Source of the DNA: an uncultured Roseiflexus sp.
GTDB taxonomy: Bacteria > Chloroflexota > Chloroflexia > Chloroflexales > Roseiflexaceae
Length of the DNA stretch: 48,415 bases
Reading direction: 5' to 3'
Assembly: GCA_937935075.1 (NCBI GenBank)
Contig: CALGYB010000151.1
Coordinates: 1-48,415 of the forward strand
The position numbers were made by a program, and so were the translations under genes. The notes beneath the pieces were generated by a model. That model was not told the DNA's origin. It was given only the letters and a program-made list of their open reading frames with translations, and did no database searches. Positions 8,092 through 15,901 of this stretch are shown here, in pieces (the first letter of the stretch is position 1; the number at the start of each line of letters is the position of its first letter).

Positions 8092-8166
8092 GCGCGGTGT
8101 GGATCGGTACGCCGTGCGAACCGGGCGCTCGGACATCTTTTCTGGCTGAACGCCACTTGGTGTCAG
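8092..8166 (-). repeat. Dispersed repeat, family D copy 1
   Basis: Aligns without gaps over most of its length with 34710-34770 and 45904-45975. On the minus strand one frame reads SARKDVRAPGSHGVPIHT, related to the other two copies. It is the most diverged of the three and ends at a run of CAGTTCT repeats. Confidence 0.55.
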
Positions 8167-8184
8167 TTCTCAGTTCTCAGTTCT
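8164..8184 (+). repeat. Three tandem copies of CAGTTCT
   Basis: A perfect 7-bp unit repeated three times directly upstream of the promoter at 8193. The copy number is a possible strain-variable marker. Confidence 0.8.
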
Positions 8185-8192
8185 TCTGGCGC

Positions 8193-8221
8193 TTGACTCC
8201 GAACGTATGTTCTGATACACT
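8193..8221 (+). promoter_or_regulatory. Sigma-70-type promoter candidate
   Basis: TTGACT at 8193-8198, a 17-nt spacer and TACACT at 8216-8221, 41 nt before the small gene at 8263. Confidence 0.55.
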
Positions 8222-8262
8222 GCATTCGGATATGCATCCACGCAGGTAATGGAGGCGCTCCG

Positions 8263-8517
8263 ATGTACATGATGTGGTTCGACGATAACACCAAGAAGCC
8301 GGTCGCACGGAAGATTGACGAGGCGGTTGAGGCGTATATGCGGCATTTCAAGACGCGCCCGAATGTCGTGTTGGTCAATGAAGCGGATCGCATCGATGTG
8401 CCAGGCATCCGGGTGCAGGTCGCCGCTTACGTTCAGCGCAACAACTTCTGGGTGGGTTGGGAAGACGCAGCAACAATCAACGCAGCGGCACAGGTCGCCA
8501 CCACGGGCACTCGTTGA
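8263..8517 (+). CDS. Small conserved hypothetical protein (84 aa)
   Basis: I do not recognise a named family. The 84-aa protein has no signal or membrane segment and reads as a compact alpha/beta domain: a charged helix (RKIDEAVEAYMRHF), a strand (NVVLVNEAD), then IPGIRV-like DVPGIRVQVAAYVQRNNFWV. The start is supported by GGAGG at 8249-8253 and by a promoter with a 17-nt spacer, so it is very likely a real expressed gene despite its size. It stands alone downstream of repeats, and its last 41 nt overlap the end of the convergent gene at 8477. Confidence 0.75.
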   Translation: MYMMWFDDNTKKPVARKIDEAVEAYMRHFKTRPNVVLVNEADRIDVPGIRVQVAAYVQRNNFWVGWEDAATINAAAQVATTGTR

Positions 8518-9037
8518 CCGCCGCCCACGCTACCGGGCTGGTCAACCCCTGAAGTTGCTTGCACCGCGTGTCGTCACGGAAAGCGCAATTGTTGCAGGAG
8601 TGCACCGGTGCGTTGCACTGCCAGCAAAAGGGGGCGACGCTGTAGAGCGTCGCCTGGCATTGCCAGCACATAATCTCTACCACCTCATTCTCGTCGTAGG
8701 GCGGCGGCGGAACCCACGGTCCCGAGCGGTCCTGCGACGTTGAGGCGGCTGTCGTCGCTGAGGGAGCGTTGGCGGCGTCAACCTGACCCTGGGTGTGCAA
8801 CCATTCGAGTCCAGCCCGGGCGGCGGCGTTATTCGGGTTGATCGCCAGCACATTCTCCAGCGCAATCTGCTGATCCGCCGGATCGTCGACTGCGCCGCTC
8901 AACCAGAGCCAAGCCTGTTCATTCTGTTCATCGCGTTCGATAACCTGCATAAGCAGGCGGCGCGCTTCCTCGCGTCGCCCCTCGCTCGCCGCCAGCGCAC
9001 CTTCATACAGCCATCGTGCCAGTTCGATGTCATTCAT
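8477..9037 (-). CDS. TPR-like and zinc-ribbon small protein
   Basis: 186 aa. The N-terminal half (about residues 1-85) is a helical TPR-like domain with ALAASEGRREEARRLLMQVI, EQAWLWLSG and LENVLAINPNNAAARAGLEW, typical of a pair of TPR helices. A Ser/Thr/Pro linker leads to a C-terminal cysteine cluster with CWQCQ, CWQCN, CNNC and one more Cys, arranged as one or two zinc ribbons. The start at 9037 is chosen for GAGAGGA 5 nt upstream. Such proteins are common in Chloroflexota, and a scaffold role is an inference. The gene overlaps the convergent small gene by 41 nt; 83 bp separate it from the upstream minus-strand gene. Confidence 0.75.
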   Translation of the reverse strand: MNDIELARWLYEGALAASEGRREEARRLLMQVIERDEQNEQAWLWLSGAVDDPADQQIALENVLAINPNNAAARAGLEWLHTQGQVDAANAPSATTAASTSQDRSGPWVPPPPYDENEVVEIMCWQCQATLYSVAPFCWQCNAPVHSCNNCAFRDDTRCKQLQGLTSPVAWAAVNECPWWRPVPLR

Positions 9038-9120
9038 ATGAATCCTCTCGAACAGAACGCTCTGCCCGATGTTCCGCCCTGCGCTCATCACGGTTCAGGC
9101 GCGAATGGTCAGGCGATAGT

Positions 9121-10065
9121 TCATTGGATCTCGAACAACACCACGCGCTCGATGCCACTGCTGACGCCGCGCACCACCATTGACCACTGACCGGGCGGTG
9201 CGTCATCAGGCGCGATCCACGACCAATCCACCCGCCCGTCGTTCACTCCTACCTTTTCCGGGGTTGCCTTTTCGGCGCGACCATCGGGACGGTTGACCCA
9301 GAAAATGACCCCTTCGCGTCCCTGCAAACCTTCTGCGAAGAACCGAAAGAGCGTCCCCGCCCGTCCGCGCCCCGGCGTCACGCCGACCGCAGGCGTCGGT
9401 CGTTCGATAGTCACCGCCACGATCTGCTCGAATCGGCTGTTCCCGCCCCTCACACGGAAGCGCCAGACGCCAGGTTGCGCCTTGTCGGGCGCCGTCCATG
9501 CCCAATCGACCCGTCCATTGGAGATGCGCGGCTGCTCGACCCCGGTCAGCGTTTCTTCACCGTCGGGCGCGGTCAGGAAGAATGCAATAGGATCATCAGG
9601 GGCGAACCCGGCGGCAAAGAAGACGAATCGCGTACCGGGACGCCCGGTAGCGGGGAACGCATTGACCTCCGGTGCGGCCGGCGCCGGCGGCGGTTCGATA
9701 GTAAACAGCCCGACACACACGACGCCGCTGCGTTGACCGCGCGCCACCAGCGACCACGTTCCAGGTTGCGCATTGTCGGGGGCCGTCCAGCTCCAGGCGG
9801 CGCGTCCATCACGGGCGACGCGCCGCTGGAGTTCACTGTCGGGGCGGGCAGGCAGGGCGCGACCATCGGGCGGGTTGACCCAGATATCGATCCGTTCGCC
9901 GCTTGCGAACCCTTCTGCCAGAAAATCAAAGCGCGTCCCTGCCTGCCCGGATGACGGATAGACCGTCGCTGGCAGAATGGGCGACTGCGCCGCTGCCGTG
10001 TGTGACGCGCCAGGCGCCATCAGCGCCGCCAGCGCAGCCCATGCCAGGAAAAGACGTTTCAGCAC
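9121..10065 (-). CDS. Secreted protein with three tandem beta-type repeats
   Basis: 314 aa with a clear signal peptide (LKRLFLAWAALAALMAPG, likely cleaved after AAA-Q) and three repeats of about 85-95 aa. Each starts like YPSSGQAGTRFDFLAEGF, FPATGRPGTRFVFFAAGF or TPGRGRAGTLFRFFAEGL, continues with a PDG segment, and ends with W-x-W-x-APD-x-AQPG-x-W and an RG-x-x-SG strand. This looks like an extracellular immunoglobulin-like fold, but I cannot assign a named family. The GTG at 10065 has AGGTGG 5 nt upstream; another GTG lies at 10074. It starts 13 bp after the stop of the PHP-AlbA_2 gene on the same strand, so the two are probably co-transcribed. Confidence 0.8.
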   Translation of the reverse strand: MLKRLFLAWAALAALMAPGASHTAAAQSPILPATVYPSSGQAGTRFDFLAEGFASGERIDIWVNPPDGRALPARPDSELQRRVARDGRAAWSWTAPDNAQPGTWSLVARGQRSGVVCVGLFTIEPPPAPAAPEVNAFPATGRPGTRFVFFAAGFAPDDPIAFFLTAPDGEETLTGVEQPRISNGRVDWAWTAPDKAQPGVWRFRVRGGNSRFEQIVAVTIERPTPAVGVTPGRGRAGTLFRFFAEGLQGREGVIFWVNRPDGRAEKATPEKVGVNDGRVDWSWIAPDDAPPGQWSMVVRGVSSGIERVVLFEIQ

Positions 10066-10078
10066 ACTGTCCACCTGT

Positions 10079-12400
10079 TTACAACTCTCCGTACTCATCG
10101 AGCAGTTCGCGCCACTCGCCCGACAGTTCATCGCGACGCGCTGCATAGTAGATGTGGTCGATGCCGTTTTCATCGCGGTAGACCAGATCGACCTGCTTGC
10201 GCATCGGGCGCATATATCCCAGGTTGCCCCACCAGCGCACCTTGCTTTCATCGAGTGGCATATCCTGAAGCGACATCCGCGCGGCGTACTGGCGGACGGT
10301 TCCTTCCTCGATATCCTGGAGACGCCAGGGCGCATTGCTCAACTCGCCGGTGCGCAGGTTGCGAAAGACGAAACGGCGCTCACCGAACTCATCGACGATG
10401 ACTTCAACGACCTCGATGCCGGTGCGCGGGCGCGGCACGCGGATCAGGTTCATCCACGCCTCGGTCAATTTCTCGCGCGGCACGCCCGGATATTCCTTGA
10501 TCTCATTCCCTTCCTTGCTGCGCATCATCAGGTCGAAGTACACGTTCCCCTGGGCGTCGCGCCCAATGCGCCAGACGCCGCCGCGCCCGCGCCAGCGCGG
10601 ACGTCGGTCGCTCCATGGCGTTGCGCTGTTGCCCGGCTCCTCGAACACATCCGGGTCTCCCGGCGTATCGTCGCCGAATGAGCGCGGCTCATGCTCAAGC
10701 GTGTCACTCGCGCGGTCATTGATGAGCGACTGCCAGGCAGGACTCAACCCCCAGTCGGAGACGCCGAAGAAGATATGGTCGATCACACCGTTGGCATCAC
10801 GATGCACCAGATCGTATTTGGTGCGATTGCCCTGCCGGTAGGCGCGCCACAGACCGAGGCGCCCCTTCCACTTCACCTGGCTCTGGAGATCGATCCGCCC
10901 CTCGCGCACGTCCTCGTAGCGGCTGATGGCGTATGCCCATAATCCCTGGGCATGATCGCGCGTCACTCCCGAGGTTGTGCGCAGGTCGCGCACCTCATAC
11001 AACCAGACGCCGGCGCGCTTTTGGGCTTCGACAATCTCGACGCCGCTGCGCGGCAGGTCCAGTTCCTGGCCGTTGTCGAGCGGGGTGGCGGCGCCTTCCG
11101 CAAGTGCGCGCCGACACAACTGAATGATTTCGGTGCGGTCGGCAATGACCGTCTCGCCGCCATGTCGCGTGTAGATCACGCCATCGTTCCCGACATACGG
11201 CGGCGAACTGGTAGCGCGTACTTCGACGCGCAGCAGGTCGCGTCCTTCATACGCGATCAACTCGAACGTCAGATACGGTTGCGGATTCAGACGTTCCTGC
11301 ACACTGCACCGCAGCGTCTCACTCAATTGCTCCGGGTGTTCGACGCCGGTCAGTTCGGCTTCCGTGCCGCCGATGATCAGCGTTCCACCGCCGACATTCG
11401 CCAGCGCCGCCACGTCCTGCCAGAGCGTGTCGGCAGCCGACTCCGGGCGCAATACCTGACGATCGTTCTGAGCGCCAAATCGGAGCGTGTCGATCTCCCA
11501 CTGTTTCTGGTCACGCTTGGGAACGCGCACCCGGTCGAAATCGTTCGACGCAAACAGTTCCTTCAGCGCAGCAAACGTCGGCGCAGGCAGGAGAAATTCG
11601 ACATAACGATCACCGATGCCATGACGATGCCAGCCATTCCCTTCGCCGGCATTGACGCGCCGCAGCCGATGGGCGTCGGACCCCTGGAGGCAAAACATGC
11701 GGCGCTCATAATGTTCGGTTTTCCCGTTGTAGAACGTCGGTGACGTAAACTTCTCGTGGTCGGTATAGAAATTGACGAATTCGAGCGCGTGCAACGATGG
11801 ATGCTGGGTGGCAGCGACCCGCGCCTGACCGCTCGTGCCCATGCGCAGGGTCTCGGTGATGACGCCATTTGGTCCGTTGGCGTGTGGCGCAATGACAATC
11901 CCGCCGGCGCGATTGATGATTTCGTAGGCGTCCGTTACGTGGCGCGTATCGGCAATCGAACATGCGCCCTTCTTGAGCAGATCGGGCGGAACGCCAAGTT
12001 GCAGCAGCGTCGCCTCGATCAGGCTGATGGGTCGATCAGGGGCGAAAATTCCCAGAATATGCGCACCGTAATGCGATGTGAATTCAAACCCGGGCAGAAC
12101 CGTAATCCGCGCCAGCAAACGCCGGTACTCGTTGAGACGACTCTGCTCCTCCTCAGTGATGCGCTGCTGGCGTTCGAGCGTCTGGAGAAACTCGATCTCC
12201 TGACGCATCAATTCATATCCATGAACCGTGTTATGATCGGTAAATGCGATGATATCGAGACCTCGTCGCTCCGCTTCCTGCAGAATGTCAAGAAAAGCGA
12301 CTTCTGGTTCTGCATAGTCTTCTGAGGCAGGAGTATGAATGTGTAAATCTGCTCGAAACCACCGCATTCCTCCAGACGAACCATTCCCGTTTTGCGACAT
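10079..12400 (-). CDS. PHP phosphoesterase and AlbA_2 (Schlafen-type) fusion with C-terminal repeats
   Basis: 773 aa, no signal peptide. Residues 12 to about 270 form a PHP domain: ADLHIHT (His20, His22), AFTDHN, EFTSHYGAH, IAPHANG and CLQGSDAH supply the metal ligands of a trinuclear hydrolase site. Residues about 310-430 match AlbA_2, the putative DNA/RNA-binding domain found in Schlafen-like regulators: ADTLWQDVAALANVGGGTLI, then LLRVEVRATSSPPYV and GVIYTRHG. The C-terminal third has two full and one partial repeat of about 100 aa, built around VRDLRTTSG/FRNLRTGEL, KWKGRLGLWR/RWWGNLGYMR and DLVHRDANGVIDHIFF/DLVYRDENGIDHIYY. I do not recognise that repeat. GGAG lies 8 nt before the start. 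The substrate is unknown; nucleic-acid or nucleotide processing is an inference. Confidence 0.85.
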   Translation of the reverse strand: MSQNGNGSSGGMRWFRADLHIHTPASEDYAEPEVAFLDILQEAERRGLDIIAFTDHNTVHGYELMRQEIEFLQTLERQQRITEEEQSRLNEYRRLLARITVLPGFEFTSHYGAHILGIFAPDRPISLIEATLLQLGVPPDLLKKGACSIADTRHVTDAYEIINRAGGIVIAPHANGPNGVITETLRMGTSGQARVAATQHPSLHALEFVNFYTDHEKFTSPTFYNGKTEHYERRMFCLQGSDAHRLRRVNAGEGNGWHRHGIGDRYVEFLLPAPTFAALKELFASNDFDRVRVPKRDQKQWEIDTLRFGAQNDRQVLRPESAADTLWQDVAALANVGGGTLIIGGTEAELTGVEHPEQLSETLRCSVQERLNPQPYLTFELIAYEGRDLLRVEVRATSSPPYVGNDGVIYTRHGGETVIADRTEIIQLCRRALAEGAATPLDNGQELDLPRSGVEIVEAQKRAGVWLYEVRDLRTTSGVTRDHAQGLWAYAISRYEDVREGRIDLQSQVKWKGRLGLWRAYRQGNRTKYDLVHRDANGVIDHIFFGVSDWGLSPAWQSLINDRASDTLEHEPRSFGDDTPGDPDVFEEPGNSATPWSDRRPRWRGRGGVWRIGRDAQGNVYFDLMMRSKEGNEIKEYPGVPREKLTEAWMNLIRVPRPRTGIEVVEVIVDEFGERRFVFRNLRTGELSNAPWRLQDIEEGTVRQYAARMSLQDMPLDESKVRWWGNLGYMRPMRKQVDLVYRDENGIDHIYYAARRDELSGEWRELLDEYGEL

Positions 12401-12589
12401 AAAGAATACTCCAAGAGATGATATGATCCTTTGTTTTGATGGTCTGTCTCTGCGCTAACACGACCAATGTGCGCCGACAGATGCCTGGTTGAACATCAAG
12501 GCTTCAGTGACAACGGTGACAACGGTCGTCGCTCTTCCTTCCGCCATTCTTCGACCGCGTCACATATACTGGTCCACCTCCTCTCTGAT

Positions 12590-12619
12590 TTGCTCACGTT
12601 CTGCTTTAACTGTTATCAT
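12590..12619 (+). promoter_or_regulatory. Extended -10 promoter candidate
   Basis: TTGCTC at 12590-12595, an 18-nt spacer and TATCAT at 12614-12619 preceded by TGT, an extended -10. It lies 53 nt upstream of the small gene at 12673. I see no gene in 12401-12589. Confidence 0.4.
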
Positions 12620-12672
12620 ACTCCAAAGCCTGCTATCCTGCAATGCGAGTGCCATGTTCAGGAGCATATGCC

Positions 12673-13008
12673 ATGTCCGATGTTCCAGAACAGATCGACG
12701 ATCTGATCTATGCGCCTGATCGTGATTATCCCTATCCATTCCCGGTTCCGCAGCCGCCGCATTTCTGGATGACGGAACAGACCGGCAAACTGTCGGCGGC
12801 GGTCGAACGGTATTTCAGCGGTCAACGGCTATCGCCGGAGGATCTGCGTTTGTTGCGTTCATATTTGCGCCAGTACGTGGCGCGCGCCATGATTGCCGAG
12901 GGGGTTGATCGTCAGGCGCTGCTGCGCAAGATCGATACGCTGAAGAACAACCGCGAGGTCGAGCAGTTTGCCGATGAACTGTCGGAGGCGGGCATCGAGC
13001 CGTTTTAA
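12673..13008 (+). CDS. Conserved hypothetical protein (111 aa)
   Basis: No named family recognised. The N-terminal third is rich in Pro and aromatics (DRDYPYPFPVPQPPHFW), followed by a helical part with EQTGKLSAAVERYFSGQRLS, PEDLRLLRSYLRQYVARAMI and a charged C-terminal helix. It is soluble. The start ATG at 12673 has AGGAG 8 nt upstream and is preferred to an in-frame ATG at 12643 lacking such a site. It sits alone between the divergent PHP gene and the convergent HAD gene. Confidence 0.75.
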   Translation: MSDVPEQIDDLIYAPDRDYPYPFPVPQPPHFWMTEQTGKLSAAVERYFSGQRLSPEDLRLLRSYLRQYVARAMIAEGVDRQALLRKIDTLKNNREVEQFADELSEAGIEPF

Positions 13009-13036
13009 GGTGACGGTCATCTTTTCGGATAGGCCC

Positions 13037-13846
13037 TTAGCCGCCGGGCGCCAGCATCCATGCCTCGCGCAGTTCCACAAGATCGCGGAAGATGAAGTCG
13101 GGCTGGATGGCGCTCTGCTCCAGCATTTCCGGCGTTGTAACGCCGGTCAGCACGAGTGCGCCGGCAAGACGCGCCGCGCGTGCGCCGGCGATGTCGGTGT
13201 CAAGGCGGTCGCCGATCGTCAGAGTGTGCATTGCGTCGGCGCCCAGAATCTCGATCGCCGTGTGGAACATGGTTGGTCCTGGTTTGCCGATGACGAACGG
13301 TTCGATGTCGGTGCTGACGCGCAGCAGCGCCAGCAGCGCGCCGCACCCCGGCACGATGCCGTCTTCCGCCGGGAAGGTGGTGTCGGGGTTGGTGCCGACG
13401 AAACGCGCGCCGGCGCGGATGAGCAGGCATGCCTTGCGCAGCCGCCGATACGTCACCTCGAAATCCATCCCAACCACGACAAACGCCGGATGTTCCTCAT
13501 CTTCGACGAAGTAGCCGTCATCGAACAGCGCGCTGCGCAGCCCATCCATGCCAACCGCAAAAATGCCCGTGCCGCGCGGCGCCTGCGTTTCGAGCCAGCG
13601 CCGCGTCGCCACCGATGAGGTGACGATCCGTGTTGCCGGTATGGAGATGCCCATCTGTGCAAGTTTAGCCTCGTATTGGGCGGGGGTCATGGTGGCGTTG
13701 TTCGTGCAGCAGGCATAAGCGACGCCGCGTGCATCGAGGAATGCCAGCAACTCGCCGACCCCCGGCAGCGCCCGCGATCCACGATACAGAACGCCGTCCA
13801 TATCGAAGAGCACGGCAGTGAAGCGGTTCAGTTCAGGTGTCATCAT
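13037..13846 (-). CDS. HAD-superfamily IIA phosphatase (NagD-like)
   Basis: 269 aa, full length for NagD/PNPase-type HAD hydrolases, which dephosphorylate small phosphorylated metabolites. Motif I is VLFDMDGVLYRG (nucleophile Asp and acid Asp), motif II is CTNNAT, the C2a cap follows, the motif III lysine lies in VIGKPGP, and motif IV is TIGDRLDTDI. FVGTNPDTTFP is typical of the subclass. Two ATGs (13846, 13843) follow GGAG closely; either may be used. The gene begins 6 bp after the argS stop on the same strand and is probably co-transcribed with it. The substrate cannot be named from sequence. Confidence 0.88.
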   Translation of the reverse strand: MMTPELNRFTAVLFDMDGVLYRGSRALPGVGELLAFLDARGVAYACCTNNATMTPAQYEAKLAQMGISIPATRIVTSSVATRRWLETQAPRGTGIFAVGMDGLRSALFDDGYFVEDEEHPAFVVVGMDFEVTYRRLRKACLLIRAGARFVGTNPDTTFPAEDGIVPGCGALLALLRVSTDIEPFVIGKPGPTMFHTAIEILGADAMHTLTIGDRLDTDIAGARAARLAGALVLTGVTTPEMLEQSAIQPDFIFRDLVELREAWMLAPGG

Positions 13847-13852
13847 GCTCCA

Positions 13853-15694
13853 TCACATTCGTTCGGGGGCTTTAATGCCGAGCAATCCCAGACCGTTCCG
13901 CAGCGCCTGCGCCGTGGCTGCCGTCAGGCGCAAACGCGCCGCGCGCAGAGCGGGCGTTTCCGCCTTGAGAACCGAACAATCGCGGTAGAATGCCGAGAGC
14001 GCCCGCGCCGTCTCATAGCACCATTCAGCGATGACGAACGGCGCGTACCGTTCACCCGCTTCGCGCACAGCGCCGGGCAGTCTGGCGATCTGCTTGATTA
14101 CCGCCGTTTCCGAGGGATGCGTCAGGAGTGCGGCATCCCCGCCGTGCGCGTCGATATGTTCTTCTGCCGCCTTGCGCAGGATCGAGCAGCAGCGAGCGTG
14201 CATATACTGAATGTACGGCGCACTGTTTCCCTCGATCGCCAGCATGCGATCCCAGTCAAGCCGAATGTCGCGTCGCGGGTCCTGATACAGGTCATTGTAC
14301 ATCACCGCGCCGATGCCAACCGCTTCGGCGATCGCGTCTTTTTCCGCTTCCGGCAGATCGGGGCTTGCCTGATCGACAACGGCGCGCGCGCGGGCATGCG
14401 CTTCGTCGAGGAGATCCGCCAGGTAGATCATGTTGCCGGCGCGCGTCGAGAGCGGACGCCCCTGTTGATCGAAGATCGTCCCAAACTTAACGTGGATCAG
14501 TTCTGTGCCCTGCGCGTATCCCATCGCGCGCGCCAGCGCAAACAACTGCCGGAAGTGCAATTCCTGGCGGGCATCGACCACATAGATAATCTTTGCCGGA
14601 TGAAATTCGCGCTCACGATACACGATGCACGCCAAGTCGCGAGTGTGGTACAGCGTGCCGCTGTCGCTCCGTTGAAGCAGGAAGGTTGGCAGCCCTGGCG
14701 CCACTTCATCGACCACCACTGCCCCATCTTCGTCGCGGTAGGCGACCCCTTTCTCAATCGCTTCCTGGATCAGCCCATCGAGCATCGGCGCGTAAAAACT
14801 TTCGCCAAGCGTATAATCGAACCGTACTCCCAGGCGATCATAATTGCGCTGATTGGCTTTGAGGGTCAGATCGACCATCCACTGCCACAGGTCGCGTGCC
14901 AGCGGATCGCCCTGCTCGAGTTTGAGCGACCACGCGCGCGCCTCGTCGTCGTGGTTCGGTTGCGCCGCGCGCGCCTGCAATTCCGCGATCCATTCGCGCT
15001 GCGCCAGCGCCTCCGGGTCGTTCTGTTCGAGGCGCTTCGCCCACCTGGCGGCTTCTTCGCGCAGCGCCACATCCTCTTTGACCAGCGCGCTGTACCGCGC
15101 ATACAGTTTGTCAATCGCGGCAATTGCGTCTTCATCGTCACCTTCCGGCTTCCCCCAGCGCACAATGGCGGCGATGTTGATGCCGAACTGCTTCCCCCAA
15201 TCCCCCAGATGATTGTCGCCGATCATGCGATAGCCAAGAAAGGCGAAGATGTGGTACAGCGATTGCCCGATGATCGTCGAACGAATATGCCCGACGTGCA
15301 TGGTTTTCGCCACGTTCGGCGACGAATAATCGATGACAATCGTCTTCCCCTCGCCCTGATCGTCGCTGCCGTACCGCGCGCCCAACCGTTCGACTTCCTC
15401 GATCACCGTCGTCGCCAGGCGCCCGGCGTCGAGGCTGAAATTGACGAAAGGACCGGCAGCGACAATCGATCCGATCAGCGATCCCGGCGGCGCCTGCGCC
15501 TGCGCGACAATGCGTTGCGCCAGTTGCGGTGGCGCGATGCCCGCCTCCTTTGCGGCGCGAAACGTCGGAAATGCCAGATCCGCCGGGATATTCGGCTTGG
15601 GGGTGACGAGTTCGATCAAATGCCCCGCCACCAGGTCGGTTCCGGCGATGACAGCGTGCGCCTCGCGCACGAAACGATCAAGCGCGTACTCCAT
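13853..15694 (-). CDS. argS: Arginyl-tRNA synthetase
   Basis: Class I synthetase charging tRNA-Arg, 613 aa, full length. The N-terminal Add-1 domain ends near FVNFSLD. The HIGH motif appears as MHVGH within SSPNVAKTMHVGHIRST, with the conserved Lys just upstream that compensates for the missing KMSKS lysine in most ArgRS. The second motif is PLSTRAGNM, lacking the usual second-loop Lys, as expected. The DALR anticodon-binding domain closes the protein (IQYMHARCCSILRKA, then LLGIKAPERM). GAGGA lies 4 nt before the start, and a promoter with a 17-nt spacer is at 15725-15753. Confidence 0.96.
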   Translation of the reverse strand: MEYALDRFVREAHAVIAGTDLVAGHLIELVTPKPNIPADLAFPTFRAAKEAGIAPPQLAQRIVAQAQAPPGSLIGSIVAAGPFVNFSLDAGRLATTVIEEVERLGARYGSDDQGEGKTIVIDYSSPNVAKTMHVGHIRSTIIGQSLYHIFAFLGYRMIGDNHLGDWGKQFGINIAAIVRWGKPEGDDEDAIAAIDKLYARYSALVKEDVALREEAARWAKRLEQNDPEALAQREWIAELQARAAQPNHDDEARAWSLKLEQGDPLARDLWQWMVDLTLKANQRNYDRLGVRFDYTLGESFYAPMLDGLIQEAIEKGVAYRDEDGAVVVDEVAPGLPTFLLQRSDSGTLYHTRDLACIVYREREFHPAKIIYVVDARQELHFRQLFALARAMGYAQGTELIHVKFGTIFDQQGRPLSTRAGNMIYLADLLDEAHARARAVVDQASPDLPEAEKDAIAEAVGIGAVMYNDLYQDPRRDIRLDWDRMLAIEGNSAPYIQYMHARCCSILRKAAEEHIDAHGGDAALLTHPSETAVIKQIARLPGAVREAGERYAPFVIAEWCYETARALSAFYRDCSVLKAETPALRAARLRLTAATAQALRNGLGLLGIKAPERM

Positions 15695-15724
15695 ACCGTC
15701 CTCAGTGTGATGTGAACCAGCGGC

Positions 15725-15753
15725 AGTATACCGGGAACCTGTTTCTGATGCAA
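15725..15753 (-). promoter_or_regulatory. Sigma-70-type promoter of argS
   Basis: Minus strand TTGCAT (15753-15748), 17-nt spacer, TATACT (15730-15725), 30 nt before the argS start. Confidence 0.65.
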
Positions 15754-15831
15754 ATCGTGCGATCCGCGCGGCTCACGCGCATGATACCCGCCGACGCATC
15801 GCCCCTGTAAGACAATGTTCATCTGCGCCGC

Positions 15832-15861
15832 TTGAGCGCATGTGACAACCTGTGGTACGAT
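15832..15861 (+). promoter_or_regulatory. Promoter candidate of the sensor-kinase operon
   Basis: TTGAGC at 15832-15837, an 18-nt spacer and TACGAT at 15856-15861, 40 nt before the kinase start. Confidence 0.5.
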
Positions 15862-15901
15862 GAAGAAGCAGTAAAACAATCGTTGACAGCAGCGTGTATC
15901 T

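Noticed and set aside
13676-15715. A 679-codon open frame on the plus strand opposite argS
   Set aside because: Antisense shadow of argS, with no recognisable domains; argS motifs on the other strand are complete.
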